This document shows positions 1 to 12,388 of a stretch of DNA of 64,000 nucleotides, in pieces. Position numbers and translations under genes: made by a program. The notes below the pieces were generated by a model. It ran no database searches, was not told the origin of the DNA, and was given only the letters and a program-made list of their open reading frames with translations. Positions within the stretch are counted from its first letter, which is position 1. Each line of letters opens with the position of its first letter. The DNA is from Blastomussa wellsi (taxonomy: Eukaryota; Cnidaria; Anthozoa; Scleractinia; Plerogyridae), in the NCBI GenBank assembly GCA_947652115.1, contig OX393568.1:3086460-3150459 (forward strand). The letters are read 5' to 3'.

Positions 1-2678
1 ACACCAGCCTGCAATGAACAGGCATTCCAGTGCATGGCGAGGGGGAGAGGAAGGGAAAGCCCTTTTAGCTTCTTTATTCTATCAACAAATCCTGGTGAGC
101 TGCGAAGCCTTGACCACAACAGCGATGACAACCTCCCCTCCCCAAAATACACAAGTCAGCACTGTTCTCAGAAGGATGGGAGTGGGGGGGGGGGGGGGTA
201 TGGGGACCTCAGCAGCATTTTTCATCTCATGGTGGCACATACACTGCAGGCTGCGAATTAACAAAGCACAAGAGCACCTTTGCATCCAAACTCAGTCACA
301 GTGAGTAATTTCACACGCCAGTAGTCTACTGTGTCTCATGCATGTATAAGAAAGTTGAATTCTGCATGAAGCCAAAGTGTACCACACCCTGAAGATGTAT
401 ACTGATTTCTGTATCATTACATGTACGTGACGAAGAATATGGGATGCTATGCTGGTGCACGGCAGGGTTCCCTCCACCCTGCATTGCATACAGTACCCAT
501 GCATTTACACAACTTTCGGAAAAGAGACACAATGTGAGTGAAGTGTACTGCCCCAGAACACGACACAGTGACCCTCACCCTTCAGTGCAAGAACCTGTGA
601 AATGCACCTGTTAGTGTAAAACAAAGAACGGTCAAAGACAGAAAAAACATGGAAGCAATAAAGAACAGCAAAGCAATAGCTCCAAACAAAAAAAAAAAAA
701 CACAGATTCTTAGATTGAGGTAAGCCCCTATACTTCTACAACTATAGGCACTTAACTTTGTGAAGCCAAGTAACACCCTGTTTAGTCTTAGACTCTGGTC
801 CAAAGTACCAACATGTTACATGTAAATACTGTACAATTTTACAATTGTTTTTGTTGCTAACTAAGGCTCATAAAGATGCAGAACACCAAATGCACTGTTT
901 TCTTTCAATCATCATATTGTATTTGGAGCACTCCAACACTTAAAAGCTAACTGCAAACAAACATGAGTGAAACTAACTGCAAGCAAACAATGCATTCAGT
1001 GTTCTGCGTTCGGCATTCTGCAAAGCTCAGAAGCATAAAGCCAATACGTTTATATATTGAACACATCAGCAGACAATGTGAAATAAAATTAATTGAATAT
1101 GAAGGATTTATTCTCACACTGGCAACAATATTTGAAAAATCTTCATGAACTAAACATAACTTAGAAGTTGTTAACTCCAGTGTTTTCAAATTATTGTCAT
1201 ATATTAATTAATTATTTTAAAGTAGTAGAACTGTGCAAACTTTTAAACTAGCCACCTGCACATTAATATAGCATTCACAATGAAATGAAAAACTGTAGGC
1301 ACAAATTTTGTCTAAAAGTAGTCAGATATTATAGCCATGTTGCATGAATAAATCTGACCAAGCAAATTAACGACCACCAAATAAGAAATAAGTGTCATTA
1401 AGAAAGGTTATATATACCATTGTGATAAGCAGTACTGACCCTAGCCGAGAGGTAGAATCTTCCTTTAACAAAAATCTATTAAATGAATTCTGCATAAAAC
1501 TGTGGTTACAATATGATTAGTGTTAAAAAAGAAACACAACAAACTTATTTATAAATAGTTTCAGTGAAATGAGAAATAAGCAAGGACTTGTGCATGCTAT
1601 GGCAAAAACCAAACTTGCTTGATGAAAAACCTTTTTTTGTTTTTGAAACAATGTTTGACTCTCTATATCTACCAGATTACTCCAGATAAACACAAACATG
1701 AACTATAAAACAGGGAATAATAACAGCAAGCAAATAAACCATATTATTATTTTATTTTCAACAAATTAAGTAACAAATTTTACCTTGTTATGTGTAATTT
1801 ATTTATTTTTATTTGTGTCACTATTCTGACGAACTTTCAGAAAAAAAAGTAATTGTCCTGGTTTGCAACAGAGTTAAATTAATGTCCTGTGGGAATATTG
1901 CATCCAACATGTTGAAGTTCAAATGCCCTCATATAAAAATATGTAATGTGAATTAAATCATGTTGAATGAGTTGAAGATTGGACTGCTTTATAATGAGAT
2001 ACATATAATTTTTTTTGATGCAATGTCTCAGAATTGGTTGAAAACACATCCAATCAACATCTTTTATACAAATTAGTACAGTATGGTTTAAGTTATAAAC
2101 TGGAGGCTGTCATTGTATCAAATGATAAATAATAATATTCCTTTCTGCAAATTGCCATATATTACTCACTCACTTTGTCAACTGATTACATGAAATGAAA
2201 TAAGAAGAATTTAATCTGAATATTTTGTTTTTCAAGGAAATCATTAATATAATTGTAATAAAAATAAGAAAATCCATTGTTACTATTATTTTTAACTTTC
2301 GTTATGTCTAAAAAGGACAGAATGACTGGTTTACATTATTGTGATTTGGCTTTCAGGAAGGGTGTTGTACAATGTACACATCGATGCCCTTAGAGAATTT
2401 TTCATTTTTTGTTGGTAAGGGAATTCTGACATGCCAATTGGAAAACTAGAAAACTTAAGGATAGCCAAGTTACAATATTATAGCGTTGTACCATGTCCAT
2501 TTGATTCAAACAGTAACAAAAACTTGCAACTGTATAACTACGTGTATAATATACAAGCTATCTATTTTGGCAGCAATCATACACACAAGCATGGCTGTAC
2601 ATGAAAGTCATGTTCGGACAACTCGTCATGCTGGAAATTATGATAATGCACATTTGCGTCAGGATTTGTACTACACCA
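1..2678. other. AT-rich region downstream of Prickle, no gene seen
   Basis: No coding segment with domain signal or splice structure is visible on either strand. The stretch next to 2678 should hold the Prickle 3' UTR, but no single polyadenylation site stands out. A poly-G run lies near 184-198. A fragment of the tRNA-derived SINE seen elsewhere in the window lies near 531-578, in minus orientation. From about 1200 to 2300 the DNA is very AT-rich and featureless. Confidence 0.6.
531..578 (-). repeat. SINE fragment
   Basis: The segment containing aagtgtactgcccc and the following bases matches the internal part of the SINE copy at about 61625-61862, in the same orientation. Only the middle of the element is recognisable and the tRNA-like head is absent. 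Confidence 0.5.
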
Positions 2679-5600
2679 TTACTGTACCAAGCAGTTTTTG
2701 TGTTTGCTTTTTCGTTTCCTGGCTGCATCAGCTGTCTTGACAATCTGAGGTACAGGCTTTTCACAGAATCCATCCTCTGTGTAAGTAATCCTTGGCCTTC
2801 TGGCAGGTTTTGACTTACTTTTATCCACTGGATTGGCAAAAGGATCTTCCCATGGTAAATTTGATGACTTTGTTTGATTGTGACCAACTCGTGACCTATT
2901 GGGCCCCTTTTGGGCAGAGCCACTCCTATTTATCATATGCTCTTTCCTTGCTGACACGTATGTACCCGAAGAAGTTCTGATATGGCTATGCCGCGGTGGA
3001 GGCGGCACAGAGTTTGGCCTCCATGTCAAACTTTCCAAAGATCTAGACAATGGCCTTGGGTTTTCACCTTCACTGAAGTAACACTTTCTACCAATATCCT
3101 CTATATCTGAAAAATCGTAGTATTTTATTTGCCTTGCTTTTGATCGATAACCTGAATTTCTGGACGTCCTTGAGCAGTGATCTGATGCATATCCAGAGGC
3201 ATGCCTTTCCTTTACTCTCTCCTTAACCTTAACACGTTTACCAGCCTTGTTTAAATCTCGGCTGGCTGAGGAGGTCTCTGTTCCATAGTTACTATCCCTG
3301 CTCTCTATAGTACCATAATTACTGTCTTTGACAGATTCAACATCAACTGGAGTTGCTTGTATAAAGTCAGATGTGCTCCTGTTGTCATACATTTGAACTC
3401 GGTAAGCTCTATCAAGGTTATCAGCTGCTTGTTTAGCCATAACAACTTTCTGGAAATTCTGACCTCTGTGCAATCTGTCAAAATCAAAACCACCATAACT
3501 GCGTCCTTGTACACTTACACTGTCAAACACATCAGTTGAATATCCTGAAGTCTCAATGAGACCAAACACTGCGCCAGATATTCCTCCAATTCCAACAGCA
3601 GCATCTTCTCGGCATTGTCTTTCAAAGTTTGCAGCCCTGCGATTGGACAAAATACCAGAATATCTGCCAACACTGTCACCATCGATACTTGGCTCGTATG
3701 GAGCACTCAGTCTGCCAGAAGCAGATGGAGTGCTAGAGGCCACATAGTCAGATTCCAGTGTTCCAAGATCAGAGGTGCAGGATTCTTGAGCATTGTAATG
3801 TTTTGTATTCAAACCAGATTTTAAAGGAGGAAAATGCTCATGTTCTTGGTTAACTGCAGGCACACCACGACTGCACTCTGGGGAACAATAAATCTCTCCA
3901 TTCTTTGGTAGAAATGGCTGTCCTAGAAGTGGCTTGCGGCAGTTGTAACAACAGTAGCAATTGTCCGTTGCATGCCAGTGTTGTCCGTTGTGTTCCATCT
4001 GACTAGCATCTGGGTCAATTGGCTCACCACAAGCATCACAAAACTCTGCATACATTGATGTGAAACAGTGACAGCAAAATGGGTTTCCCTCCTTCATTAT
4101 ATACCGCATACCGCCAAGGGGACAGTCGCATTCAAAACAACAGAAGTGGCTCACATGCCAGCATCGTTCCTCTGCTTCTGTACACTGCTCAGCAAAAATT
4201 ATCTGGCAAAATGAATCAAAAAGAAATTGAGGCTTGATATCTAAGGAGCTAAGTCATGGTTTGTTCACTTTGAAAAACTTGTCATTTGCAATCCATCTCA
4301 ATCTTCTCCAACCTCAACCAGCCTTGTTCCTTTTTGGTCTACTGAGTATCAACTCTTTGAGATTTCTCTTCCTTTGTAAACTATTAATTGTTACAGGTTT
4401 CCTGCATTTTAAGGGTAATTTGGTTCGTCACAAAAAATGACTAAAAATATTGTGACAGAGCTCCTTTAATACATGTACCTCATTACAGGTTCCTTATTCT
4501 TATGAAAAAGTTGACAGATTCATCTTTGGACAACATACCACTTACGTGGCTGCTTCATGCAACCAGTCTTCTTGACTTCACAACAAATTGTGGGCAGTAA
4601 CTTACAGCTACATGTACATGTATTGTGCAGTTCCACACAATATCCATACATCCCCACAGGAGGGATTTTTTCAGAGCCCCAACCCCCCCCCCCAACCCCT
4701 CTGGAAATCCCAATTAAACTTTAGATATTTCTTTAAATTTTTGGTCTTTGAGAACAACTCACCCTCAGAATTTACAATCCCTTCTGTAAAGGGAGTATGG
4801 GCATTTTCCACTACACATAAGTTGTCAAGCTTTCTTAAAATTCATGTACATGTACCTCATCACAAGCAGCACATCTTGGTCTTAATGTTTCTGCATGGTG
4901 TCTTCCACAGAAAATCCTTCCATCCTTGTAGCAGTAAATTAAATCCACCAATAGCTCTTTGCAAGCACAGCAAACAAAGCAAGAAGCATGCCAGCTGGAG
5001 TTCTGACCAGCTCTTGGAGCAAACACTGCCATGGATCCTGGGCAAACACGATCCCCACACTGAAGGGAAGACAAACAGGTGTCTTGTCATTACATTTCTG
5101 CAATGGCATTGCTACATTCTGCTACAATTATTACTGGCTTTGTTGAAAGCTTGTTCATGCTAATAACCCAATCAAATGCTCCCTTGAGGCATTCCCAAAA
5201 TTATAATTATTGAAATCCATGAATCATTCATCAGAAAACAAACTTGAAAGGCGTACCTCTCTACAACTGTAGCCTTCAGAGACATCTGGAATCTGCTTCA
5301 CCACTCCTCTATCTAAAGCATCTCTTTTCCTCAATGCCACAAAAATCCGTAGCTCTCTTTTCTCTTCATCTGTCAAGCCATTACAGAATCTCGCCTCACT
5401 ATCATACGGTGGAAGCTGTACAATTATCTGTTTGTTGCGGTGCCTTTCTCCTATGCTGTCAATGTAGGGTACCTTTTCTTCTGGAAGTGAACTCATGTAG
5501 GCGTGTACCTATAATTTGCATCAAATGCATGGTTTTGTTTTTATCGTGATTAGTCTTAGAAACAGACAGAAAGACTTAAACATAAATACAACTTAATGCC

Positions 5601-8600
5601 ATTTCGACAATGCAATCAATGATCCAAATCAGGCTGCATTTTGTCCCCACAAAATTAAAACCAAAAGCTTAATTCAATAGATCCTAGTTTCTAGAACTAC
5701 TGTGGACCAAATAACAACCACAAACTACCTACAGTGATGTACTGTATTAAATCAGTCAGCAATGACTTGAAGTACTTGAAAGACCATCTTTATAAAGGCA
5801 GGAAAGCTCAAATCACTATCCAAAGCCCTCTTGAATGAAAGGTGATAATTGGGAATTGTTCCAATTTTTCACTTTGTAAAAACAAAAATCAAATTATATG
5901 TATGATACTTTTACTATCCCCATGCAAGTGACTTTCCATTAGAATCTGGCTTACATGTAAATGTCAAATTGTGGAACAATTCTTAACCTCAGAAACAAAA
6001 CAGGCAATTTAATATCAATTTCCTTCTGTTGTACAAAATGTGTCCTTCTGTCAAAAACAAAAGAATCTCTAATTATAATCTGTACACTCACTTGCTCTGC
6101 ATTAAGTCCTGGAGGAACCCATGCATATTCATCTAATGCACAGCCACTGTCATCGTCACTAGGAAAGCCAGAATAGTTTCCATCTCCGAGATATACGCTA
6201 CAGCCTTCCCTGGCATCATCATCTATGATGTTATGATCTTCTCTTGGACACTTGCAGTGCTGACAAATTTTCCTGCAGTTCCAAAAGCCAATCAGTATTA
6301 AAAGAAAACAAGGAAGGATGGAAATTTGAATAGAGGTTACCCTCATTAAAATTTATTGCTGTCAGCTGATTGGATTCTGGTTTCACAATAATAATTTTTC
6401 AATTGAAATACACCAGCTAAACAGGTATTGCACATAAGCCACAGAAACTTACAAGTACTTGTCTCTGGGTCACCAAAATTCAGATGAGATAAGAAATTAA
6501 ATATCTCCATAAATATCTCCGTAATAAGGATAGAAATGAAAACTAGTTGTTATTACACCCAAGCAAATCTATGGCCCTCAATAAAGAATTGTTCCTTTGG
6601 CTAGCTACCTCTAAAACCCGGCCTTCTGCTCATTAAATTTGAAAATAAAAGGTTTTTGCATTAATTACAAAATTGTGAATAGCTAACAAAACAGACGGCA
6701 ACATCTCTATCAAATACACAGAGATCAGTTCTATTTTTGCAAAGTTTTTTCACCAGAATTAACCTAATGCAAAACATCTGTTTTCAACTGATAGCTTCCA
6801 AATAGGAAATATGCTGAATTTGATAAAATCAGCAAGCCAGGGCAAGCCCAAGGACAATACCTAAATTATAGCACAGCAAGACAAAAAATATCATCTTGTA
6901 TTTCCCTGCTGTTCTATGGTGCATACCAATCTACCAGGGACTGACAATTCACTATTTGTAACAAACAATTTTGCAATTTTGATCTGAGACATCATTACAC
7001 TTTAATATAACCTCTAGTTTTTATTTAGTTGTTTCACTGTGGCATGGTTAGCTGAGGTTAATCTGTGGCGTGTTTCAAAACCTTCAAGTGAGCCAAAAAT
7101 ATAAACTCTCCATAAATACTGTACTGCTATTTTACAAATTTAAACACACAAGATAAAAATTATACAGTTCAGATAATTTTTAAGTATTTCATAAAATGAG
7201 AGATGGAATGGGATTAAAAAAATCATGTTTCCTTACAGAATAATAGTGGTAAAAATATTATTCTGGACCAGCCTGCAAAACAGTGGATAATTTATAGAAA
7301 AATAATCAATCACTAAATAACCACATACAGTAGGACAAAGAGAAAGTTTTGATCTTCAAAACAATGAAGCCTGATAATTGGGTTAAAATAGTTTTATGGC
7401 CATGGAATAAAACAGTTGTCTCTCACAGAACCCAAATGACGCCAATTTATTCAGCTTGCCAGTATCCCTTCCCCTAAAACTTGAGAGTTGTCAATATTTT
7501 GCTTATCCCTTGAAATAAGCTGTGTTTAAAATAAACATTTTCAAAAGATCAGTTGCTTAAAAGAAAAACCGATTTGGAGAAAAAACGTTAAGTCAAAACG
7601 CAAAACCGATTTGGAGATTTGCTTTAATTCCATAAAAAGTTCGACACGTTTGAAGATTACTGTTAAAGCTTTTTATATTTTACACTTTGTTTAATTTGAG
7701 ACCACACACAAGGCAACAAAACCTACAAAGAAACGTTCCCTCTGATTTATTTTCTTGATCCAATAAATCATTTCATTGAAATTTCTGATGAAGAAGCTGG
7801 AACAAAAACTGCAAAATAACTAAAAATTAATTAAGCCCGCCAGGTCGATGGCTTCGCTAATAATACGCTTATTTCTGTTTGTGAAGCCTTTTTGTGAGAT
7901 AGGCTTGAGGGATAAGATGGGATTTGTTCTTTTTCAATAAAAAGACTTCAGCAGTAGATAAATCGATTGTTTGTGTGCTATTCAAAATCAACGGCGGTAT
8001 TGCCTTAGGTATGTAATCGACAAAACATTATAGAGACGTAGAAATGTAAATTTTAATTCAAAAAACAATTTCTAAGAAACAATAGTTTTTTATTGATTTT
8101 ATGCAAACTGGAATATTGTCATTATGATAAATCTTGCACGTGAATGTAAAGAAGCCAGGGATTTTAAAAAATAATTGCATTTTAAACACATGTTATTTAC
8201 TCGGATCTTAGAAGAAGCAAGAAACCAGTAACAAATAATTCGTGTGTTCCAAATAAACTCAACTGGCAGTAAAGGTGAAAAAAATCTGTGTTTTCTCGGT
8301 GCAATAATTTCAACCCAAAAAATGCGAGGAAAGTAATTTTCAGAATCGCGAGAATTTGCCACTGTTATTAGGCGGGTCAAACATGTTGTTCGTGATACGA
8401 TTCTCAGAGGGAAAATGATACCCGTATTTGTTTTACCCGACAAGTTCCTTCAACTGCAGATCCGAGAATAAACAGATTTAAAAACATACAATCGTCAGTT
8501 GAGGAACACGACGTAGATAAGGGAAAAAGTAGAAAACGACTTCCATCCATGTGTGCGAGCGACATTTTTTCGAAATAAAAAATGTCGGTTGTAAGAGACA

Positions 8601-10049
8601 GTGGCAACAAGAATTCTTTGTGAATAAAGGAAGCGCTGGCGCGCTGATTTGTTTTCCGAGCGGCGACTTAACGCGGGTTTAAACGGAATATTTTTCATTT
8701 CGCAGCGCAATATACTTTCGGTTTCTGTGACGTAGCGCACGCATTAACGCGGCCTTGATTCGACCTCCATCTGTATTACTAGAGAGTTTTCCTACACGAG
8801 CAACTGTTAGTGAGTGGTATTTCTCAGTGGCAGCAGTTTCCGGGCGAGGAAGTACTAGACGAAATTCAAGGCTCATTAAGAGCATATTCACTTGTGTTTA
8901 TAACCAAAGTCTTTAACTCCGTCATCGCAAGAAAAGAGTGTCACACGAAGATCTAAAATCGCGCTGCATGATAAGTTTAACACTTTCTTCGGTATTTTGA
9001 ATTCATGTCTGCCACACGTCAAACAAGCCAAAATACTTTAAGTTCCCACCCGTCTTATCTACAAATGACAGTTCGGTTCACCACTAAACCATCTTCCGAG
9101 TACTTTAGAATTCGGAAAATGGGGGAGCCCTCATATCCGCCAAGCTTTCAGTTTTGAAAGCCTTGTTGTGTCTACGAAACAGTTAGCATTATGAAGAAGA
9201 CATCTATATTTCTAAAAAGTTCTTTCGTTCCGCGTTACACGTAGTTCTAGCATGAACTTGATCCACAAAGCAACGCAACAGGCCTCAAGTAAGTGGGTAC
9301 ACCGCTGTGACGGATCACTGATCAAACGATACTAAACAAACAAGCACGAGTGTTTCAAGGATCGACTCAGCACCGTACAAAAAGCCTCTTGCCTGCTTAT
9401 AAACTTTGAAATCAATCCGCACCTTCCTTACACAACTCCGGTTGAAAGAAACATGCGTAATGTATGCGCAAAAACCGAAGTCTTTTCGAAGCCAATTACG
9501 ACAATCAAAGACCTAAGAGGCCGTAAAATTAGGTCAACTATTGTTAATGTTGATTTCACCAACACGAACTCTGTCAACTCTTTCAGTTTCATCTTTGTGA
9601 ATCCGAATAATTTAGAACGTGGGCACTGCAAGGAAACAGAAGAAACTGAATCTTTCACGTTGACCCTTGCTACAGACGTACGGTATCGCAAATACCTATC
9701 TAATCTTTTGGACGCGAAGCCTTCTGGTGGCGTCCCAATTCACGATACACAAAATTCCAAAGCACAATATCCCGTAGGCAAATGAGCATTTCACCTAAGG
9801 GCATGCTATATGCTACAAGTAGTTCTCTTTGGAAATCTGTGTCGTGTGGCGTGTCGCTAGAAAACCCTGCGTACTATGTTTACGATGGGAACAAAACAAT
9901 TCCCGTCCGTCTTTCACTTGAATTCAAAACCTGTTGCGTACATTCGTAAAACAATCCAGCACTTACCGCCAGTAATGCGCAGAAAACCCTGGACACAGGT
10001 CGCCACAGTTGTTGCAGGTTTTCCTTCTCTCCCCATCACGGGCCACCAT
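2679..10049 (-). CDS. PRICKLE: Prickle-like planar cell polarity protein (PET + 3 LIM + CAAX)
   Basis: Prickle is a cytoplasmic core planar-polarity protein that works with Van Gogh/Vangl and Dishevelled at the membrane. Five coding exons (minus strand): 9967-10049, 6092-6272, 5257-5508, 4856-5059, 2679-4202, giving 747 residues; all junctions are GT-AG and keep frame. Residues 1-36 carry a Cys cluster (CNNCGDLC, then [10 protein letters not shown]). The PET hallmark [19 protein letters not shown] spans 66-84 and LPEEKVPY follows. LIM1 begins at CREC (170-173), LIM2 at CAAC (235-238), LIM3 spans 295-350. The last exon encodes a low-complexity Ser/Arg tail ending in a Lys-rich stretch and CLVQ, a CAAX box that predicts farnesylation; vertebrate Prickle also ends in a CAAX box. 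The start ATG at 10049 has A at -3 and G at +4, with an in-frame stop just upstream. The protein is shorter than human PRICKLE1 (about 830). Testin was considered and excluded because of the SDDDSGCAL motif and the long tail. Confidence 0.93.
6273..9966 (-). other. Prickle intron 1, no other gene seen
   Basis: This 3.7 kb intron separates the start exon from the exon beginning at the split Arg codon of WRKIC. Donor GTAAGT lies at 9966-9961 and the acceptor reads CTGCAG just upstream of 6272. Short open frames inside it (for example 8099-8443 and 9428-9785) show no domain, no splice context and no codon bias that I can see, so they are not called as genes. The left half is AT-rich. Confidence 0.7.
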
Positions 10050-12343
10050 ACTCTGTTAAAAGTCATAAGGAAATTCTGTCAGTGCTATGAGCCTCACTCA
10101 CGGTTCTCGTTTTCCACACCACATTAGGCCAAACAAGCTATCGCTTGCTCTCAAATCTTCCCTTACCGACGGAATGATTGTCTTCTTCATCGCTCCTCTA
10201 CCCCGTTCATTCAAACTGCTACGCTACAACTGGGTCTCGTCCAGAAATCTTAAATTAGCCTTCACTTGTGACATGGAGGATCAATGGTTCACAAAACGTT
10301 CAACGACAACTAGGCTTAGCGAACGTGCAAGTCCGCTTGTTGAACAAAGTAAAATCAATACAATCTTTACAAGCGTTTGATTGACACTGTTCTGCGGTAA
10401 TTATGCGTAATCCAATCAGATGCGCCGCGCGCATTCCTGAGTGTCAACACACTTTTTCTCGGCTGGTAACCGCTCCTAAGACCGTGGAAAAATCTTGGGA
10501 TTAGCTATCCTTTAGTTCCCCCATCCTGGGAAGGAAATACCTTTCTACGGCTCCTGCCTGCTGAATTCATTTTTCTCCTTTGACTAAAAGGAAGTCGGGT
10601 AAAGTGAGTAAGGAACGAGCTTTTGTAATGCCCGAGAAACACAATGCCAAGATATTAGCCAATCGGAGTCACTTATCTCGCCATTATGAGCTAATACTCG
10701 AGAAAACAAATGCTAACCTTTTGAAAACGAACGGTAATAAACAACGTTTGTATATAAACATGGCTCAATCATTTATGATACTCTGCATGCTTGGAGCAGC
10801 GTGCGTTCTATAATACACCACCCGCAATTGTGATGAATTTGAAAAGTAATACCAGCCGGGAAGCCGACGAAAAAGAAGCCAAGATACAAAGATGTGAAAT
10901 ATAAACACTTCGTACATGTGTGGACTGAAAGGAATGTACCTGGAAATCTTAAAAAGAGATAAAACGAAATACCTAAGCTTGCACACACCGATTCTTCGAT
11001 TCTCATTTCAACATTTAAATCATAATTGTGAAGTTGATGAGAAATGGTCTTGAACAAAAGTGATTGGCTCTCGTGGTAATTAGCTACGTTGTGCGGAGAA
11101 CACTGATGTGGATTGAACATGATGCAATGTTTCGCGGAACAATGCGGCAACAAAAACAAGATACCGCTCTTTTTTCAAATTATCAGTTTATATGGCAGTG
11201 CTCTAGTCACCGACGAGACAACTTGAAAGAACAACGTTATCATTTCATTATCATTTGTTTCTCTTTGCCGATAATATGTTGCCGCTTGATGTTCATGAAA
11301 ACTCGGCACCGCAATAGAACTTATCATTTGAGATGCAAGTCATCGCCCACTATGCAGAATTCTGCAATTAATTACACAGGTCATTCAGCCCTAGGGGTGT
11401 AACACCTCCTTATTGCCAATTACAAAGAAACATGCCTCGCAAGAAAAATAGCATCATTTGTTAGTAACATAATGCCTCTATGATGTTTAGTCTTGTCTGT
11501 AACAAGGAGGCTGTTGGTCACTGATTTAAATTTACCAAGGTCAGACGATATTCATTGTCTTTGTCGCCAGTGAACGAGTTTACTAATAATCGCGCGCTGT
11601 GAACCAGCGAAACTGGGAAACGTCTTCGACGCTAAAAGAAACCGACGAATTGCGTGGGCAGAAGAAGTGAAATTTCTTTATGCGTGATTGCGTTCGCTTA
11701 GGCTCTAAATAATCGGTGAATCTAAAAATAAAGTGAAATATTTTTTCACTCGGTCTTACTTTTTATGTGCCGGCTGTTTCTCACCTTCGAATGCAAAGAA
11801 AGGGAATGGTCTTGCAAAACTTGGCCAAATTGATCCGAAAATTGAACGCAGTTGATCTTTAGGTAACCCTGTTTTTTTTTATAGTCAGAAATTGATTGAA
11901 GCAAAATTGCGAATATCCCCAGGTAAATTAAGGCACGGGCCTCCAGCTATTTCCATTAAAAACGTTAGGGGGTGACCTATCTCCATAGGCTTTAACTATG
12001 AGAATTCAAAACTTTTGCAGAATAAAGGTTTTCGGGTTTACCTCGGTGTATAAAGAACCTGTGACCTTTTTCTTTGGGTTTGTTTGTTCTGTATTGTTTC
12101 GCGGTTCTTTGTTGTCTTGTTCGTTCTTTGTTTTACGTCACTGGTGAGTTTCACAGGCCGAGAATGAGCCAGGTTTTCCAAATATAATTTGGTTTTATCA
12201 ACTGGGTTGATAATGTGAATTGGCCACCGTAAAGAGATTCGAGAGCTAACGTTTCGAGCGTTAGCCCTTCGTCGGATTCGCTCATTACGGTGGCCAATTT
12301 ACATTATCGACCCAGTTGATAAAACCAAATTATATTGTTTTAC

Positions 12344-12388
<45 letters not shown>

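Noticed and set aside
10773..11159. 128-residue minus-strand open frame, the longest in the 10-21 kb interval
   Set aside because: No domain, no repeat of codon pattern, no plausible splice partners; length is within chance in AT-rich DNA.
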